DNA from: Acinetobacter pullicarnis
GTDB lineage: Bacteria > Pseudomonadota > Gammaproteobacteria > Pseudomonadales > Moraxellaceae
Reading direction: 5' to 3'
Length of the DNA stretch: 64,000 nucleotides
Assembly (NCBI RefSeq): GCF_006352475.1
Contig: NZ_VCMZ01000001.1
Coordinates: 1,798,001-1,862,000, forward strand
Made by a program: the position numbers and the translations under genes. Positions 54,841 through 64,000 of this stretch are shown piece by piece; within the stretch, counting starts at the first letter, position 1, and each line of letters begins with the position of its first letter. Under the pieces are notes generated by a model that had not been told where the DNA came from, did not search any database, and was given only the letters and a program-made list of their open reading frames with translations.

Positions 54841-56322
54841 CTATTCGACCAAGGATGGTTTAACTTCTTCCTCATCTTCATCATCGGTGGTATCCATGCC
54901 AAGGTCTTTGAGTTTACGGGTTAATGTATTGCGTCCCCAACCTAGAAGCTCGGCAGCATGGCGTTTGCGCCCACGAGTTTGTTGTAGCGCGGCAATAATG
55001 AGTGTGCGTTCGAATAATGGGGTGGCGATATCTAAAATTTTCATTTCGCCACTTTTTAGTTTTTGCACAGCCCATTGTGAGAGCAGTTCATCCCACTGCT
55101 GTTGTGGGGCAACCTGTTCAGTCGCTGCAGCATGCTCCGCAGTTTTTTGAATCGGAATTTGCTTGAGCTCTGCAGGTAAGTCTTCTGGATAGACCTCTCG
55201 ACTGGTGATCATCACCGTCAGCCAGCGGCAGGTGTTTTCAAGTTGACGTACATTGCCTTGCCAAGGCAATTGTTGCATATATTGTTGGGTTTCTGTGCGT
55301 AGGATTTTAGGGCTCACTCCGAGTTCTTTACCTGCACGTGCCAAAAAGTGTTGTGCCAACATTGGAATGTCTTCAGCACGATGCGCAAGTTTTGGAATAT
55401 GAATACGGATTACATTCAAACGATGGTATAAGTCTTCGCGGAAACGACCATCTTGAACCAGTTTCTCTAGGTCTTGATGGGTTGCAGCCACAATTCGTAC
55501 ATCAACACGTACAGGGATATGCCCACCAACGCGATAAAATTCCCCATCAGCCAAGACACGTAATAAGCGTGTTTGGGTTTCAAAAGGCATATCACCGATT
55601 TCATCTAAAAATAATGTGCCACCGTTGGCTTGTTCAAAACGACCATGACGTTGCGCGTTGGCACCCGTGAATGCCCCTTTTTCATGGCCAAATAATTCAG
55701 TTTCAATCAGATCTTTGGGAATGGCGGCCATATTTAATGCAATAAATGGCTTGCTGCTACGTGGCGAGTGACGATGTAGGGCTTGAGCGACAAGCTCTTT
55801 ACCCGTACCTGACTCACCATTAATGAGTACCGTAATATGCGATTGCGATAGGCGACCAATCGCACGGAATACTTCCTGCATTGCAGGGGATTCACCAATA
55901 ATTTCAGTTGATTGGATTGGTGTAACTTTGGCTGACTCTTGTTGTTGAAGTTTGTTAATGTGCATGATAGCGCGATTAACCAAGGCCAGAGCTTCATCAA
56001 TATCAAAGGGTTTCGGCAAATATTCAAAGGCACCGGTCTGATAACTTGAAACTGCAGACTCAAGATCTGAATGTGCGGTCATGATAATTACAGGCAAATC
56101 AGGGTAGCTATTTTTCACTTTGCCTAAAAAGGTCAGTCCATCGATGCCTGGCATCCGAATGTCGGTGAGAATCACATCAGGTGTATTGGGGCTGAGTTGG
56201 TCGAGCGCGGATTGGGCATCCTCAAAACTAGTGACGTCAAACCCTTCTTCTTTAAATGTTTTTTCTAAAACCCAGCGCATTGCGCGATCATCATCAATGA
56301 CCCAAATTTTATTTTGCGACAT
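54841..56322 (-). CDS. glnG: Nitrogen regulation response regulator NtrC
   Basis: 493 aa sigma-54 activator from MSQNKIWVIDDDRAMRWVLE. The receiver domain has the phospho-acceptor Asp in ILTDIRMPG. The AAA+ domain carries Walker A GESGTGKELVA and the sigma-54 contact loop GAFTGA, with Walker B GTLFLDEIGDM. A Fis-type helix-turn-helix ends the protein (RTLIIAALQQTRGRKRHAAE). It overlaps glnL by 14 bp. glnA is not in the window. Confidence 0.95.
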   Translation of the reverse strand: MSQNKIWVIDDDRAMRWVLEKTFKEEGFDVTSFEDAQSALDQLSPNTPDVILTDIRMPGIDGLTFLGKVKNSYPDLPVIIMTAHSDLESAVSSYQTGAFEYLPKPFDIDEALALVNRAIMHINKLQQQESAKVTPIQSTEIIGESPAMQEVFRAIGRLSQSHITVLINGESGTGKELVAQALHRHSPRSSKPFIALNMAAIPKDLIETELFGHEKGAFTGANAQRHGRFEQANGGTLFLDEIGDMPFETQTRLLRVLADGEFYRVGGHIPVRVDVRIVAATHQDLEKLVQDGRFREDLYHRLNVIRIHIPKLAHRAEDIPMLAQHFLARAGKELGVSPKILRTETQQYMQQLPWQGNVRQLENTCRWLTVMITSREVYPEDLPAELKQIPIQKTAEHAAATEQVAPQQQWDELLSQWAVQKLKSGEMKILDIATPLFERTLIIAALQQTRGRKRHAAELLGWGRNTLTRKLKDLGMDTTDDEDEEEVKPSLVE

Positions 56323-57418
56323 GATTCGACTCCCAAGGTAAATAAAGGCTAAAAATTGTTTTTCCTGAAATGGATTGGCAGGCAATCATTCCGCTATGTT
56401 GGTGCATAATATTTTGTGCGATGCTCAGGCCGAGTCCTGTTCCTTTGGCGCGTCCTGAAACCAGTGGATAAAACACGGCTTCTAAAAGTTCTTCTGGTAT
56501 GCCAGGTCCATTATCCTCAATATCAATTCGAATGGTTGATTTATGTAATACACCATTGATGGTGACTAAGCGTTGAATCCGAGTTCTTAAAATGAGTGCG
56601 GGTTGTTGTGTTTGGAAGAATTCTTTATTTTCTGTCATCGCCTGAATGGCATTGACACTAATGTTAAGCATGACTTGAATCAATTGATCTCGGTCTGCGG
56701 AAATTTCGGGGAGTGATAGGTCATAATCGCGGCTAATGCTGACTTTCTTTTTGGTTTGATTAACAATTAAGGCGCGTACGCGCTCTAGCGGTTCATGAAT
56801 ATTCACCAAGGCATAGCTGGGAAGTTGTCTAGAGCCAAGCATGGTGTCTGCTAAAGTTCTTAGCCGATCAACCTCGCTAATAATAACATCTGTAAATTCA
56901 GTATATTTCGGGTCATTTAAACTGCGGGCAAGTAATTGCGTCGCTCCCCGTATACCGCCTAACGGGTTTTTAATTTCATGCGCAACACCACGAATCAATT
57001 GCCGCGTTACCTGATGTTGTTGAATGAGATTGTCTTCTTTGGCTATTTTTAGCATTCGATCAATCGGGTTGAGTTCGATTAATAGGAGTGGATGATGCGA
57101 TTTACCTGCATTGAGTTGTGATACTGAGTAGTCGACATGGATGTCTTTGAAATTGACAATGATTGTGGCTTCTCGGCGGGTATAAGCCTGACCTTTATCT
57201 AGGCTGTTTAATAATGCTTCATGTGTATTAAAGCTGTCATTGGGTGCATGTAAGGTGTTGAGGACAGATTGACCTGATGCACGTAACAAACTCATGTCAA
57301 ATAGTGCTTCGCAAGCGGAGTTGAGATAGAAAATGTTCAGATCACGATCGACCAAAACAATTGCGGTGGTCAGGTTATCTACCAAAAGGCGGTAGTCGAT
57401 TGTTGGGTAGTGATCCAT
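56309..57418 (-). CDS. glnL: Nitrogen regulation sensor histidine kinase NtrB
   Basis: 369 aa, soluble kinase without transmembrane segments. A PAS domain covers residues about 10-120 (DRDLNIFYLNSACEALFDMS). The phosphorylated His is in GVAHEIKNPLGGIRGA. ATP-binding N and G boxes follow (MLNISVNAIQAM, DIEDNGPGIPEE, GTGLGLSIAQNI). It phosphorylates NtrC under control of PII and is the first gene of the pair. Confidence 0.94.
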   Translation of the reverse strand: MDHYPTIDYRLLVDNLTTAIVLVDRDLNIFYLNSACEALFDMSLLRASGQSVLNTLHAPNDSFNTHEALLNSLDKGQAYTRREATIIVNFKDIHVDYSVSQLNAGKSHHPLLLIELNPIDRMLKIAKEDNLIQQHQVTRQLIRGVAHEIKNPLGGIRGATQLLARSLNDPKYTEFTDVIISEVDRLRTLADTMLGSRQLPSYALVNIHEPLERVRALIVNQTKKKVSISRDYDLSLPEISADRDQLIQVMLNISVNAIQAMTENKEFFQTQQPALILRTRIQRLVTINGVLHKSTIRIDIEDNGPGIPEELLEAVFYPLVSGRAKGTGLGLSIAQNIMHQHSGMIACQSISGKTIFSLYLPWESNHVAK

Positions 57419-57799
57419 TAATCAAATAATCCTGTATTAAAATAGCGCAATGCTGTGAGGTGAGTGGTTGGGCTTTCCCTATAATGGGACATCTTCTTTC
57501 TTAAAAGTAGCCAAAATATTGCAATATATGCGCCAACTGGGCTGGGCGGACAAAATCGACTGGAAAAAAGCAAACAAAGACAGTTTGATTGCTTGTCTAG
57601 CGAATGTTTTATGCATATCTTGCGAATTTGTTGCCGATAAAAACAATATCACAGTCATAAGTGATTTAAAGTGGTGCGTTTTTAAAAATAATAAAAAAAT
57701 ATGATAAATTTTGGTGCAGAATGCAAAGAGTGCCGATACTGGCTGTTTTTATATTAAGAAAAGTCATACAATACGCGCATTCTAGTGGAGCGTAGATTC
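57419..57799. other. Divergent intergenic region glnL / rimO
   Basis: About 380 AT-rich bp. It should contain both promoters; TATAAT near 57480 lies on the plus strand close to the glnL start. A 78-codon plus-strand frame (57468-57704) starts with GTG, lacks a ribosome-binding site and resembles nothing known, so it is not called. Confidence 0.45.
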
Positions 57800-59143
57800 A
57801 TGAAATCACCCAAAGTCGGTTTTGTTTCTTTAGGTTGTCCTAAGGCATTGGTCGATTCTGAACGAATTTTAACTCAGTTAAAAACTGAGGGCTATGAGGT
57901 CGCATCAGATTACGATGGTGCGGACTTAGTTGTTGTAAATACATGCGGTTTTATCGAATCTGCAGTTCAAGAATCCCTAGATGCAATTGGCGAAGCCATG
58001 AGCGAAAATGGGCGTGTCATTGTGACGGGTTGTCTAGGTAAAGATGAAGATAAAATCCGTCAAATGCATCCCAATGTTTTAAAGGTCACAGGGGCTGCGG
58101 CCTATCAAGATGTGATGGAAGCGGTACATGAATATGTACCTGCACCAGCGAAACATAATCCATTTGTTGATTTGGTCCCACCACAAGGGGTTCGTCTGAC
58201 ACCGAAGCATTATGCCTATTTGAAAATATCGGAAGGCTGTAATCACCGTTGTACCTTCTGTATTATTCCAAGCATGCGTGGCGATTTGGTTTCGCGTCCA
58301 GTAGGTTCGGTACTGAGCGAAGCGAAAGCGTTAAAAAATGCTGGCGTAAAAGAGATTCTAGTGATTTCTCAAGATACCTCTGCATACGGTCTAGACACCA
58401 AATATAAGCTGGATTTCTGGGAAGGACAGCCAGTTAAAACCAAATTCTTCGATATGTGTGAAGCTTTGGGGCAACTCGGGATTTGGGTGCGTTTGCATTA
58501 TATCTATCCTTATCCACATGTCGATGCAGTGATCGATCTCATGGCAAAGGGCAAGATATTGCCGTACTTGGATATTCCATTTCAGCATGCCAGTCCAAGA
58601 ATCCTAAAGTTAATGAAACGTCCTGCGCACAGTGAAAACACCCTTGAGCGTATTCACCAATGGCGTGAGAAATGTCCAGATTTAGTGATTCGTTCAACAT
58701 TTGTGGTTGGTTTTCCTGGTGAAACGGAAGAAGATTTCCAAATGTTGCTCGATTGGTTGGTTGAAGCGAAACTTGATCGTGTTGGTTGCTTCACTTATTC
58801 ACCGGTAGAAGGTGCAACAGCGAACGATTTGCCAGATCATGTTCCAGAAGAAATCAAGCAAGCACGCTATGAGCGTTTCATGCAGGTACAACAACAAATT
58901 TCATCGGCTAAATTGCAGCAACGCATCGGACAAATCATGACGGTATTGGTTGATGGTTTTGAAGATGAGTTTCCAGTAGCCGTGGCGCGCTCATATGCAG
59001 ATGCGCCAGAAATTGATGGTCATGTTTTTGTTGAAGATATCGATAAAAATCAAATTAAGGCAGGGGATCTACTCGAAGTCGAAATCACCGATGCCGATGA
59101 ATATGATCTCTTTGCGAAGTTAATTAAAGTTAAGTCAGCATAA
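57800..59143 (+). CDS. rimO: Ribosomal protein S12 methylthiotransferase RimO
   Basis: 447 aa radical-SAM enzyme that methylthiolates Asp88 of ribosomal protein S12. The start is at [20 protein letters not shown]; a GTG five codons upstream is open. The UPF0004 domain has its cysteines in [14 protein letters not shown] and TGCLGKD. The radical-SAM cysteines are in [13 protein letters not shown] domain ends the protein. It precedes the pyrH cluster by 56 bp. Confidence 0.95.
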   Translation: MKSPKVGFVSLGCPKALVDSERILTQLKTEGYEVASDYDGADLVVVNTCGFIESAVQESLDAIGEAMSENGRVIVTGCLGKDEDKIRQMHPNVLKVTGAAAYQDVMEAVHEYVPAPAKHNPFVDLVPPQGVRLTPKHYAYLKISEGCNHRCTFCIIPSMRGDLVSRPVGSVLSEAKALKNAGVKEILVISQDTSAYGLDTKYKLDFWEGQPVKTKFFDMCEALGQLGIWVRLHYIYPYPHVDAVIDLMAKGKILPYLDIPFQHASPRILKLMKRPAHSENTLERIHQWREKCPDLVIRSTFVVGFPGETEEDFQMLLDWLVEAKLDRVGCFTYSPVEGATANDLPDHVPEEIKQARYERFMQVQQQISSAKLQQRIGQIMTVLVDGFEDEFPVAVARSYADAPEIDGHVFVEDIDKNQIKAGDLLEVEITDADEYDLFAKLIKVKSA

Positions 59144-59199
59144 TTGCTGGCTTTGGCACAGATTAAATTTTAAATAAAATAGTAGCGGAGCTTTTAGAA

Positions 59200-59928
59200 A
59201 TGTCAGATTCCAAAAATCCACGTTATTCACGGATTTTGCTTAAACTTTCAGGTGAGGCACTCGCTGGAAATAAAGATATGGGGATTGATGCACAAGTGCT
59301 CGATCAAATGTCTTTGTCGATTGCTCATTTGGTTGGTTTGGGTGTACAAGTGGGTATCGTTGTTGGTGGCGGTAATTTATATCGCGGCAGCCAATTGCAA
59401 AAAGAAGGCTTGGTTGGTCGTGTGACCGGTGATCAAATGGGCATGTTGGCAACTGTAATGAACGGTTTGGCCTTACGTGATGCTTTGGTTCGCCGTAACA
59501 TTAAAACTCGCTTAATGTCAGCTTTGCCTATTGGTACCGTGGTTGAATCTTACTCAAGCCGCGATGCAATTCGTCACCTGTCTCAAGGTGAAGTCTGTGT
59601 ATTTGTTGCTGGAACGGGTAATCCATTCTTTACCACAGATACGGCTTCCTGTTTACGTGGTATTGAAATTGAAGCAAAATTGATTTTAAAAGCGACCAAA
59701 GTTGATGGCGTTTATAATAAAGATCCAAGCAAATTTGATGATGCAGTTAAATATGACAATTTAACTTTCGACCAAGTGCTTGATGAAAAACTTGGTGTGA
59801 TGGATTTAACCGCGATTTGTTTGTGTCGTGACCACAATGTGCCATTACAAGTTTTTGATATGAATAAGTCTGGTGCGTTACTTTCAGTCATTATGGGTGA
59901 AAAAGAAGGCACACACGTTACAAACTAA
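59200..59928 (+). CDS. pyrH: UMP kinase
   Basis: 242 aa hexameric amino-acid-kinase-fold enzyme that phosphorylates UMP to UDP. It has [34 protein letters not shown] and [17 protein letters not shown], all UMP-kinase hallmarks. It starts the conserved string pyrH-frr-uppS-cdsA-dxr-rseP; tsf and rpsB, which usually precede it, are replaced here by rimO. Confidence 0.96.
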   Translation: MSDSKNPRYSRILLKLSGEALAGNKDMGIDAQVLDQMSLSIAHLVGLGVQVGIVVGGGNLYRGSQLQKEGLVGRVTGDQMGMLATVMNGLALRDALVRRNIKTRLMSALPIGTVVESYSSRDAIRHLSQGEVCVFVAGTGNPFFTTDTASCLRGIEIEAKLILKATKVDGVYNKDPSKFDDAVKYDNLTFDQVLDEKLGVMDLTAICLCRDHNVPLQVFDMNKSGALLSVIMGEKEGTHVTN

Positions 59929-60005
59929 TGTACCTCAGTTGTAAAGCTCACTATACTATTGCAATTTAAAATCATTCACTTTTAAAAATATGTAAGGAAG
60001 ATCAA

Positions 60006-60560
60006 ATGATTAACGATCTTAAGAAAGACAGCGAAGACCGCATGAGTAAAACCCTTGACTCTCTGGATCAAGGCTTTGCAAAAGTGCGCACAGGTCGTGC
60101 ACACCCTTCAATCTTAAATGGCGTTATGGTTTCTTACTATGGTTCTGCTGTGCCATTGAATCAAGTGGCCAACGTCGGTGTTGAAGATTCTCGTACTTTA
60201 TTGGTACAGCCTTTTGAGCGCACTATGGTGAGTGCAATTGATAAGGCGATTCGTGAAAGTGATTTGGGCTTAAACCCAATTAGCGCAGACGCAATTCGTG
60301 TACCTTTACCAGCATTAACTGAAGAAACTCGTCGTGACATGCAAAAAGTGGCACGTACTGAAGCTGAAAATGCCAAAGTTGCCATCCGTAACATTCGTCG
60401 TGATGTATTGGGTGATATTAAATCATTATTGAAAGATAAAGAAATTTCTGAAGATGATGATCGCCGTGCAGCGGATGATATTCAAAAAATTACAGACAAA
60501 TTTGTGGCTGAAGTAGATAGACGTTTAGCAGCGAAAGAAGCTGAATTATTGAAGGTCTAA
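60006..60560 (+). CDS. frr: Ribosome recycling factor
   Basis: 184 aa, normal length. The signature [15 protein letters not shown] and the C-terminal helical domain ([19 protein letters not shown]) are present. It splits post-termination ribosomes with EF-G. AAGGAAG precedes the start. uppS begins 7 bp after its stop. Confidence 0.97.
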   Translation: MINDLKKDSEDRMSKTLDSLDQGFAKVRTGRAHPSILNGVMVSYYGSAVPLNQVANVGVEDSRTLLVQPFERTMVSAIDKAIRESDLGLNPISADAIRVPLPALTEETRRDMQKVARTEAENAKVAIRNIRRDVLGDIKSLLKDKEISEDDDRRAADDIQKITDKFVAEVDRRLAAKEAELLKV

Positions 60561-60566
60561 AATTGA

Positions 60567-61317
60567 ATGACTGCATCTAACGAAGCAAGTCTGCCACAAC
60601 ATATTGCCATCATCATGGATGGCAATAATCGTTTTGCCAAAAAAAAAACAACTGGACAAAGGGGCTGGGCACCGCGAAGGCAAGAATGTTCTTGATCCAA
60701 TCGTGGAACATTGCCGCCAACTCAATGTCCAGGCGCTGACTGTTTTTGCATTTTCGAGTGAAAATTGGAATCGTCCACAATATGAAGTTGATTTGCTTAT
60801 GCAACTTCTTGGCGAAACCATTCGTGAACAAATTCCGAGAATGGAAAAGTATCAAATCGCTTTGAGATTTATTGGCGAGCGTGATCGCTTATCTACAGAA
60901 TTACAAGCTTTAATGGATGAAGCAGAGCATAGAACGGCAGCGTTTTGTGAAATGACTTTGACCATTGCAGTGAGTTATGGTGGAATGTGGGACATTGCCA
61001 ATACCGCACAAAAAATTGCACAAATGGTCAAAGATCAAAAACTTGAAGTAAGTCAGATTAATGCTGGCCTATTTGCAGAGCACATTAGTCTTAATGAACT
61101 AGCCCCCGTCGATTTACTTATTCGGACTGGTGGCGATTACCGGTTGTCCAATTTCTTACTTTGGCAAACGGCTTATGCAGAGTTGTATTTCACGCAAACG
61201 CTATGGCCTGAGTTTACGGTTGAAGAGTTTGATCGAGCAATACAAGTTTTTTCTGCTAGAGAAAGACGTTTTGGTCAAACTTCAGAACAAATTCAACAAG
61301 CAAATATAGAGAAATAA
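60567..61317 (+). CDS. uppS: Undecaprenyl diphosphate synthase, split by a frameshift in a run of ten A
   Basis: Cis-prenyltransferase that makes the C55 lipid carrier of peptidoglycan synthesis from FPP and IPP. From the ATG at 60567 the frame encodes TASNEASLPQHIAIIMDGN and RFAKKK, with the catalytic Asp in IIMDGNNRFA, then stops soon after A10 at 60639-60648. The remainder (QLDKGAGHREGKNVLDPIVE to GQTSEQIQQANIEK) is in the next frame, with all downstream motifs (FAFSSENW, AVSYGGMWDIA, DLLIRTGGDYRLSNFLLWQ). A run of nine A would restore one frame of about 250 aa, the family length. A start inside the second frame (60604) would lose the catalytic Asp. The gene should be essential, so an assembly error, recent mutation or slippage must be considered. 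Confidence 0.9.
60639..60648 (+). repeat. Homopolymer A10 at the uppS frameshift
   Basis: Ten consecutive A residues follow GCC in codons for Ala-Lys-Lys-Lys. The reading frame changes here. Tracts this long slip easily in replication, transcription and in some sequencing chemistries. Confidence 0.95.
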
Positions 61318-61319
61318 TA

Positions 61320-62144
61320 ATGTTAGAGCGGATAATCACCGCATTGGTGCTTGTTGCTGTTGTATTGAGCTGTATGTTCGCTACAACCAGTCAATACCCG
61401 ATGTTAGTTTTAATGATCGTTGCTGCTGGCGCTGCAGGCTATGAGTGGTTCAAACTTATGCCCAGCGAAAGTTCGGTCGCAAATAAACTTAAAGCTGCTG
61501 GTTTTGGGGTGTTGACTGCGGCTCTATCAGCATTGGCATTATATTTCGGTGATCTCGCAATATTATTATGGATTGCATCAATACTCTTATGGATCATGAG
61601 TGTGTATTGGGTGAAGTCATATCCAGAATATGATGGTTGGTATAATCCAAGTCTAAAAATTGTTGGTTTGGTGCTGATTAGTGCCGCTGTGACTGCAATA
61701 TTTCAGGTTTGGGGGAACTCTCCTTGGTGGCTCATGTATTTGTTCCTCTTGGTTTGGGGGGCAGACAGTGGTGCGTACTTTGTTGGGCGTAAACTCGGTA
61801 AGCGTAAACTAGCGCCACATGTCAGTCCTAATAAATCGATTGAGGGGCTTATTGGGGGGTTGATCACAGTCATCATTGTTATCGTTGTGGTGCAATACTA
61901 CTTCTTGAATTTGAGTTTGGCGCATCATCTTCTGTTCCTGCTATTTTCAATTGTGACTGTATTTAGTTCAGTGCTAGGTGATCTATTTGAGTCGATGATT
62001 AAACGTCGCGCTGGTATTAAAGATTCTGGCAGAATTTTGCCAGGTCACGGCGGAGTACTTGATCGAATTGACTCTTTGCTTGCTGCAGCACCGATTTTTG
62101 CGGTTGCTATGTATGTATTAAAACTTATTGGTGTAGATGTCTAG
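61320..62144 (+). CDS. cdsA: Phosphatidate cytidylyltransferase
   Basis: 274 aa, seven or eight membrane helices. The C-terminal CTP transferase signature is GDLFESMIKRRAGIKDSGRI then LPGHGGVLDRIDSL. It makes CDP-diacylglycerol, the precursor of bacterial phospholipids. It starts 2 bp after uppS and ends one base before dxr, so the block is an operon. Confidence 0.95.
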   Translation: MLERIITALVLVAVVLSCMFATTSQYPMLVLMIVAAGAAGYEWFKLMPSESSVANKLKAAGFGVLTAALSALALYFGDLAILLWIASILLWIMSVYWVKSYPEYDGWYNPSLKIVGLVLISAAVTAIFQVWGNSPWWLMYLFLLVWGADSGAYFVGRKLGKRKLAPHVSPNKSIEGLIGGLITVIIVIVVVQYYFLNLSLAHHLLFLLFSIVTVFSSVLGDLFESMIKRRAGIKDSGRILPGHGGVLDRIDSLLAAAPIFAVAMYVLKLIGVDV

Positions 62145-63341
62145 ATGTCGCAATCTATTTGTATATTAGGCGTTACGGGTTCAATTGGGCAAAGTACGCT
62201 GAAAGTTTTGGCACAACACCCTGATAAATACTCAGTATTTGCGGTCAGTGCGCACAGTCGCATAGATGAACTTATCCAAATATGTCATCAATATCATCCC
62301 AAGGTCGTTGTTGTTCCTGCCGCTGGTGTCGAAAGATTAAAGCAGGGCTTGGCAGCACTAGGATTGCAGGATATTGAAATCTTAACCGATGAAGCGGGTT
62401 TGGTTGCGATTGCTGGTCATGCTGATGTTGATGTCGTCATGGCTGCCATCGTGGGTGCTGCTGGTTTATTGCCAACCTTGGCGGCAGTTAAAGCAGGTAA
62501 GCGCGTTTTACTTGCCAATAAAGAAGCGCTGGTCATGTCTGGCGAATTGATGCTTGCTGCGGCAAAGCGACATCAAGCCTTATTATTGCCAGTAGATTCG
62601 GAACATAACGCCATTTTTCAATGCCTCCCATATAATTACATGGATGCAGAGAAAAATGGTCAGCCTCAGCAAGGGGTGTCGCAGATTTTATTGACTGCAT
62701 CTGGCGGTCCATTTTTAAATCACAGTTTAGAACAATTACAAAATGTTACACCAGCGCAAGCATGCAAGCATCCCAATTGGTCAATGGGGCAGAAAATTTC
62801 TGTTGATTCAGCAACTTTAATGAATAAAGGCTTGGAATTAATAGAAGCATGTCATCTATTTTCAATTAAAGAACATTTTGTTACAGTGGTGGTTCATCCG
62901 CAAAGTATTATTCACTCTATGGTTCAATATGTGGATGGTTCAACATTGGCTCAAATGGGCAATCCAGATATGTGTACGCCGATTGCACATGCACTTGCTT
63001 GGCCTGATCGTATAGCAACAGATGTTCCTCGTTTAGATGTGTTTAGCCAATCAACTTTGGATTTTCAAGCACCTGACTTGGTACGTTTCCCTGCACTCAC
63101 GCTTGCTCGTCAAGCGATGCAAGCCGGTGGGGTAACGCCAGCGATTTTAAATGCAGCGAATGAGGTTGCTGTTGATGCCTTCTTAAAGCATCGCATTGGC
63201 TTTTTACAGATTGCACAAACAGTTGAACATACGCTTAATCAGGTTCAGAATGATGCCGCAGAATCCATTGAGATGATTTTGCATACGGATCAACTTGCTC
63301 GGCAAGTTGCAGGTCAACATATTAAGCAATTGGAACGCTGA
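62145..63341 (+). CDS. dxr: 1-deoxy-D-xylulose 5-phosphate reductoisomerase
   Basis: 398 aa NADPH enzyme of the MEP isoprenoid pathway. The N-terminal Rossmann motif is [12 protein letters not shown]. The active-site region has [15 protein letters not shown] and [16 protein letters not shown], with [19 protein letters not shown]. It supplies IPP/DMAPP, upstream of the UppS reaction encoded in the same operon. Confidence 0.97.
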   Translation: MSQSICILGVTGSIGQSTLKVLAQHPDKYSVFAVSAHSRIDELIQICHQYHPKVVVVPAAGVERLKQGLAALGLQDIEILTDEAGLVAIAGHADVDVVMAAIVGAAGLLPTLAAVKAGKRVLLANKEALVMSGELMLAAAKRHQALLLPVDSEHNAIFQCLPYNYMDAEKNGQPQQGVSQILLTASGGPFLNHSLEQLQNVTPAQACKHPNWSMGQKISVDSATLMNKGLELIEACHLFSIKEHFVTVVVHPQSIIHSMVQYVDGSTLAQMGNPDMCTPIAHALAWPDRIATDVPRLDVFSQSTLDFQAPDLVRFPALTLARQAMQAGGVTPAILNAANEVAVDAFLKHRIGFLQIAQTVEHTLNQVQNDAAESIEMILHTDQLARQVAGQHIKQLER

Positions 63342-63343
63342 GT

Positions 63344-64000
63344 ATGAATGTTCTTTTTATTGTTTTTGCTGCAATTATGCTTTTAGGGCCGCTAATTGCG
63401 ATACACGAGTTTGGGCACTATTGGGTTGCAAGAAGGCTAGGTGTTAAAGTCTTGGTATATTCCATTGGATTTGGCCCAAAACTAATAAAATGGACATCTA
63501 AAAAAACCGGTATTCAATATCAGTTGGCTGCTTTACCTTTAGGTGGCTATGTCAAAATGCTCGATGAGCGTGAAGGCAATGTTAGTGCAGAAGATCTGCC
63601 TTATGCCTTTAATCGTCAAGCGCCATGGAAACGCATCGCGATTGTTGCTGCTGGGCCACTGATCAATTTATTGTTTGCAGTGATCTTGTTTTGGATTTTG
63701 TTATTGCCAGCGCAAGAACAGTTGAATACCCGCGTTGGTAAAATTATTCCAAATACACCTGCTGCAACCATGCAAATGCAGGCAGGTGATAAAATTGTTG
63801 CGATTGATGGAAACCAGACTGAGACTTGGGAGAAGCTTCATTTTGCTTTAATTAATCGTGTGGGGGAAACAGGCGCAATTCAAGTCCAGGCGGATCGCGC
63901 TGGTGAACTGAAACAGTTTAATTTACCCATTAGCCATTTCTTAAAAGATCAGAGTCAATCCCCATTAGATACGTTGGGTTTTTTACCGTATCGACCTGAA
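63344..64000 (+). CDS. rseP: Site-2 protease RseP, 5' part (continues beyond the window)
   Basis: The start is ATG 63344, 2 bp after the dxr stop; 219 codons are present and the frame is open to the window end. The first membrane helix carries the zinc motif LIAIHEFGHYWVARRLGVKV. The segment GFGPKLIKW, the LPLGGYVKM loop and the start of a PDZ domain (NTRVGKIIPNTPAATMQMQA) follow. RseP cleaves the anti-sigma factor RseA in the sigma-E response in other bacteria. A C-terminal LDG metal motif is expected past the window. Confidence 0.93.
   Translation, partial: MNVLFIVFAAIMLLGPLIAIHEFGHYWVARRLGVKVLVYSIGFGPKLIKWTSKKTGIQYQLAALPLGGYVKMLDEREGNVSAEDLPYAFNRQAPWKRIAIVAAGPLINLLFAVILFWILLLPAQEQLNTRVGKIIPNTPAATMQMQAGDKIVAIDGNQTETWEKLHFALINRVGETGAIQVQADRAGELKQFNLPISHFLKDQSQSPLDTLGFLPYRPE

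Noticed and set aside
57468..57704. Plus-strand 78-codon frame between glnL and rimO
   Set aside because: It lacks a ribosome-binding site, starts at GTG and occupies the promoter space of two divergent genes.

Overview
The window looks like chromosomal DNA of an Acinetobacter species (Gammaproteobacteria, Moraxellaceae). The support is the AT-leaning base composition, a RecA and UppS of Acinetobacter type, an alkM/alkR-like alkane hydroxylase pair, an IS3-family element resembling those of this genus, and gene orders usual for it (isc operon, hupB-ppiD, pyrH-frr-uppS-cdsA-dxr-rseP). The species is not determined.

Layout. 1-2.65 kb: iscR-iscS-iscU-iscA on the minus strand behind a promoter that contains a near-perfect type 1 IscR site. 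2.7-4.1 kb: a tail-anchored SCP2/UbiJ-like protein and a phasin. 4.2-6.5 kb: hupB and ppiD. 6.6-9.0 kb: the alkR-like regulator divergent from alkM. 9.0-10.6 kb: an intact 1,235-bp IS3-family element (3-bp target duplication ACA) inserted in an older element bounded by inverted repeats. 10.65-16 kb: cpoB, 4.5S RNA, an 8-bp VNTR, recX, a 45-codon small ORF, a ygiW-like BOF gene, recA, hslR and yrfG. 16.2-18.6 kb: a decayed accessory patch with a Sel1 fragment, a frameshifted phage i-spanin with an overlapping o-spanin, and further broken reading frames.

18.6-21 kb: the glutathione-dependent formaldehyde operon frmR-frmA-fghA. 21.3-35.4 kb: xseA/xseB, a glutamine amidotransferase, an aldehyde dehydrogenase with a divergent GAF-domain regulator, an alpha/beta hydrolase, a TetR-MFS efflux pair, an Fe-type alcohol dehydrogenase, a Pif1-like helicase, a CHMI isomerase, a Rieske protein and a PfkB kinase. 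35.5-46.3 kb: a Nudix hydrolase, a PreP-type M16 protease, outer-membrane phospholipase A, KtrA/KtrB potassium uptake, ilvA, rpiA and a YgjP-like metallopeptidase. 46.7-54.8 kb: argC, a repeat-bearing DUF6776-like membrane protein, clpS-clpA, a YnfA-like protein, argF, a TetR regulator and a secreted protein of unknown function. 54.8-57.4 kb: glnL-glnG (ntrBC). 57.8-64 kb: rimO, then pyrH-frr-uppS-cdsA-dxr-rseP, with rseP cut by the window end.

Functionally the window combines housekeeping functions (Fe-S assembly, recombination and repair, protein quality control, nitrogen control, isoprenoid and phospholipid synthesis) with oxidation of alkanes, alcohols and aldehydes: AlkM, the Fe-ADH, the aldehyde dehydrogenase and FrmA/FghA. 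The most striking anomaly is uppS. This normally essential gene is split by a run of ten A residues, so its N-terminal catalytic segment and the rest lie in different frames. That means an assembly error, a mutation, or a gene that depends on slippage. The other notable structures are the spanin remnant, the IS nested inside a repeat element, the 8-bp VNTR, and six tandem 10-residue repeats in the protein upstream of clpS. No clearly new multi-gene system (defence, secretion or biosynthetic cluster) is visible.
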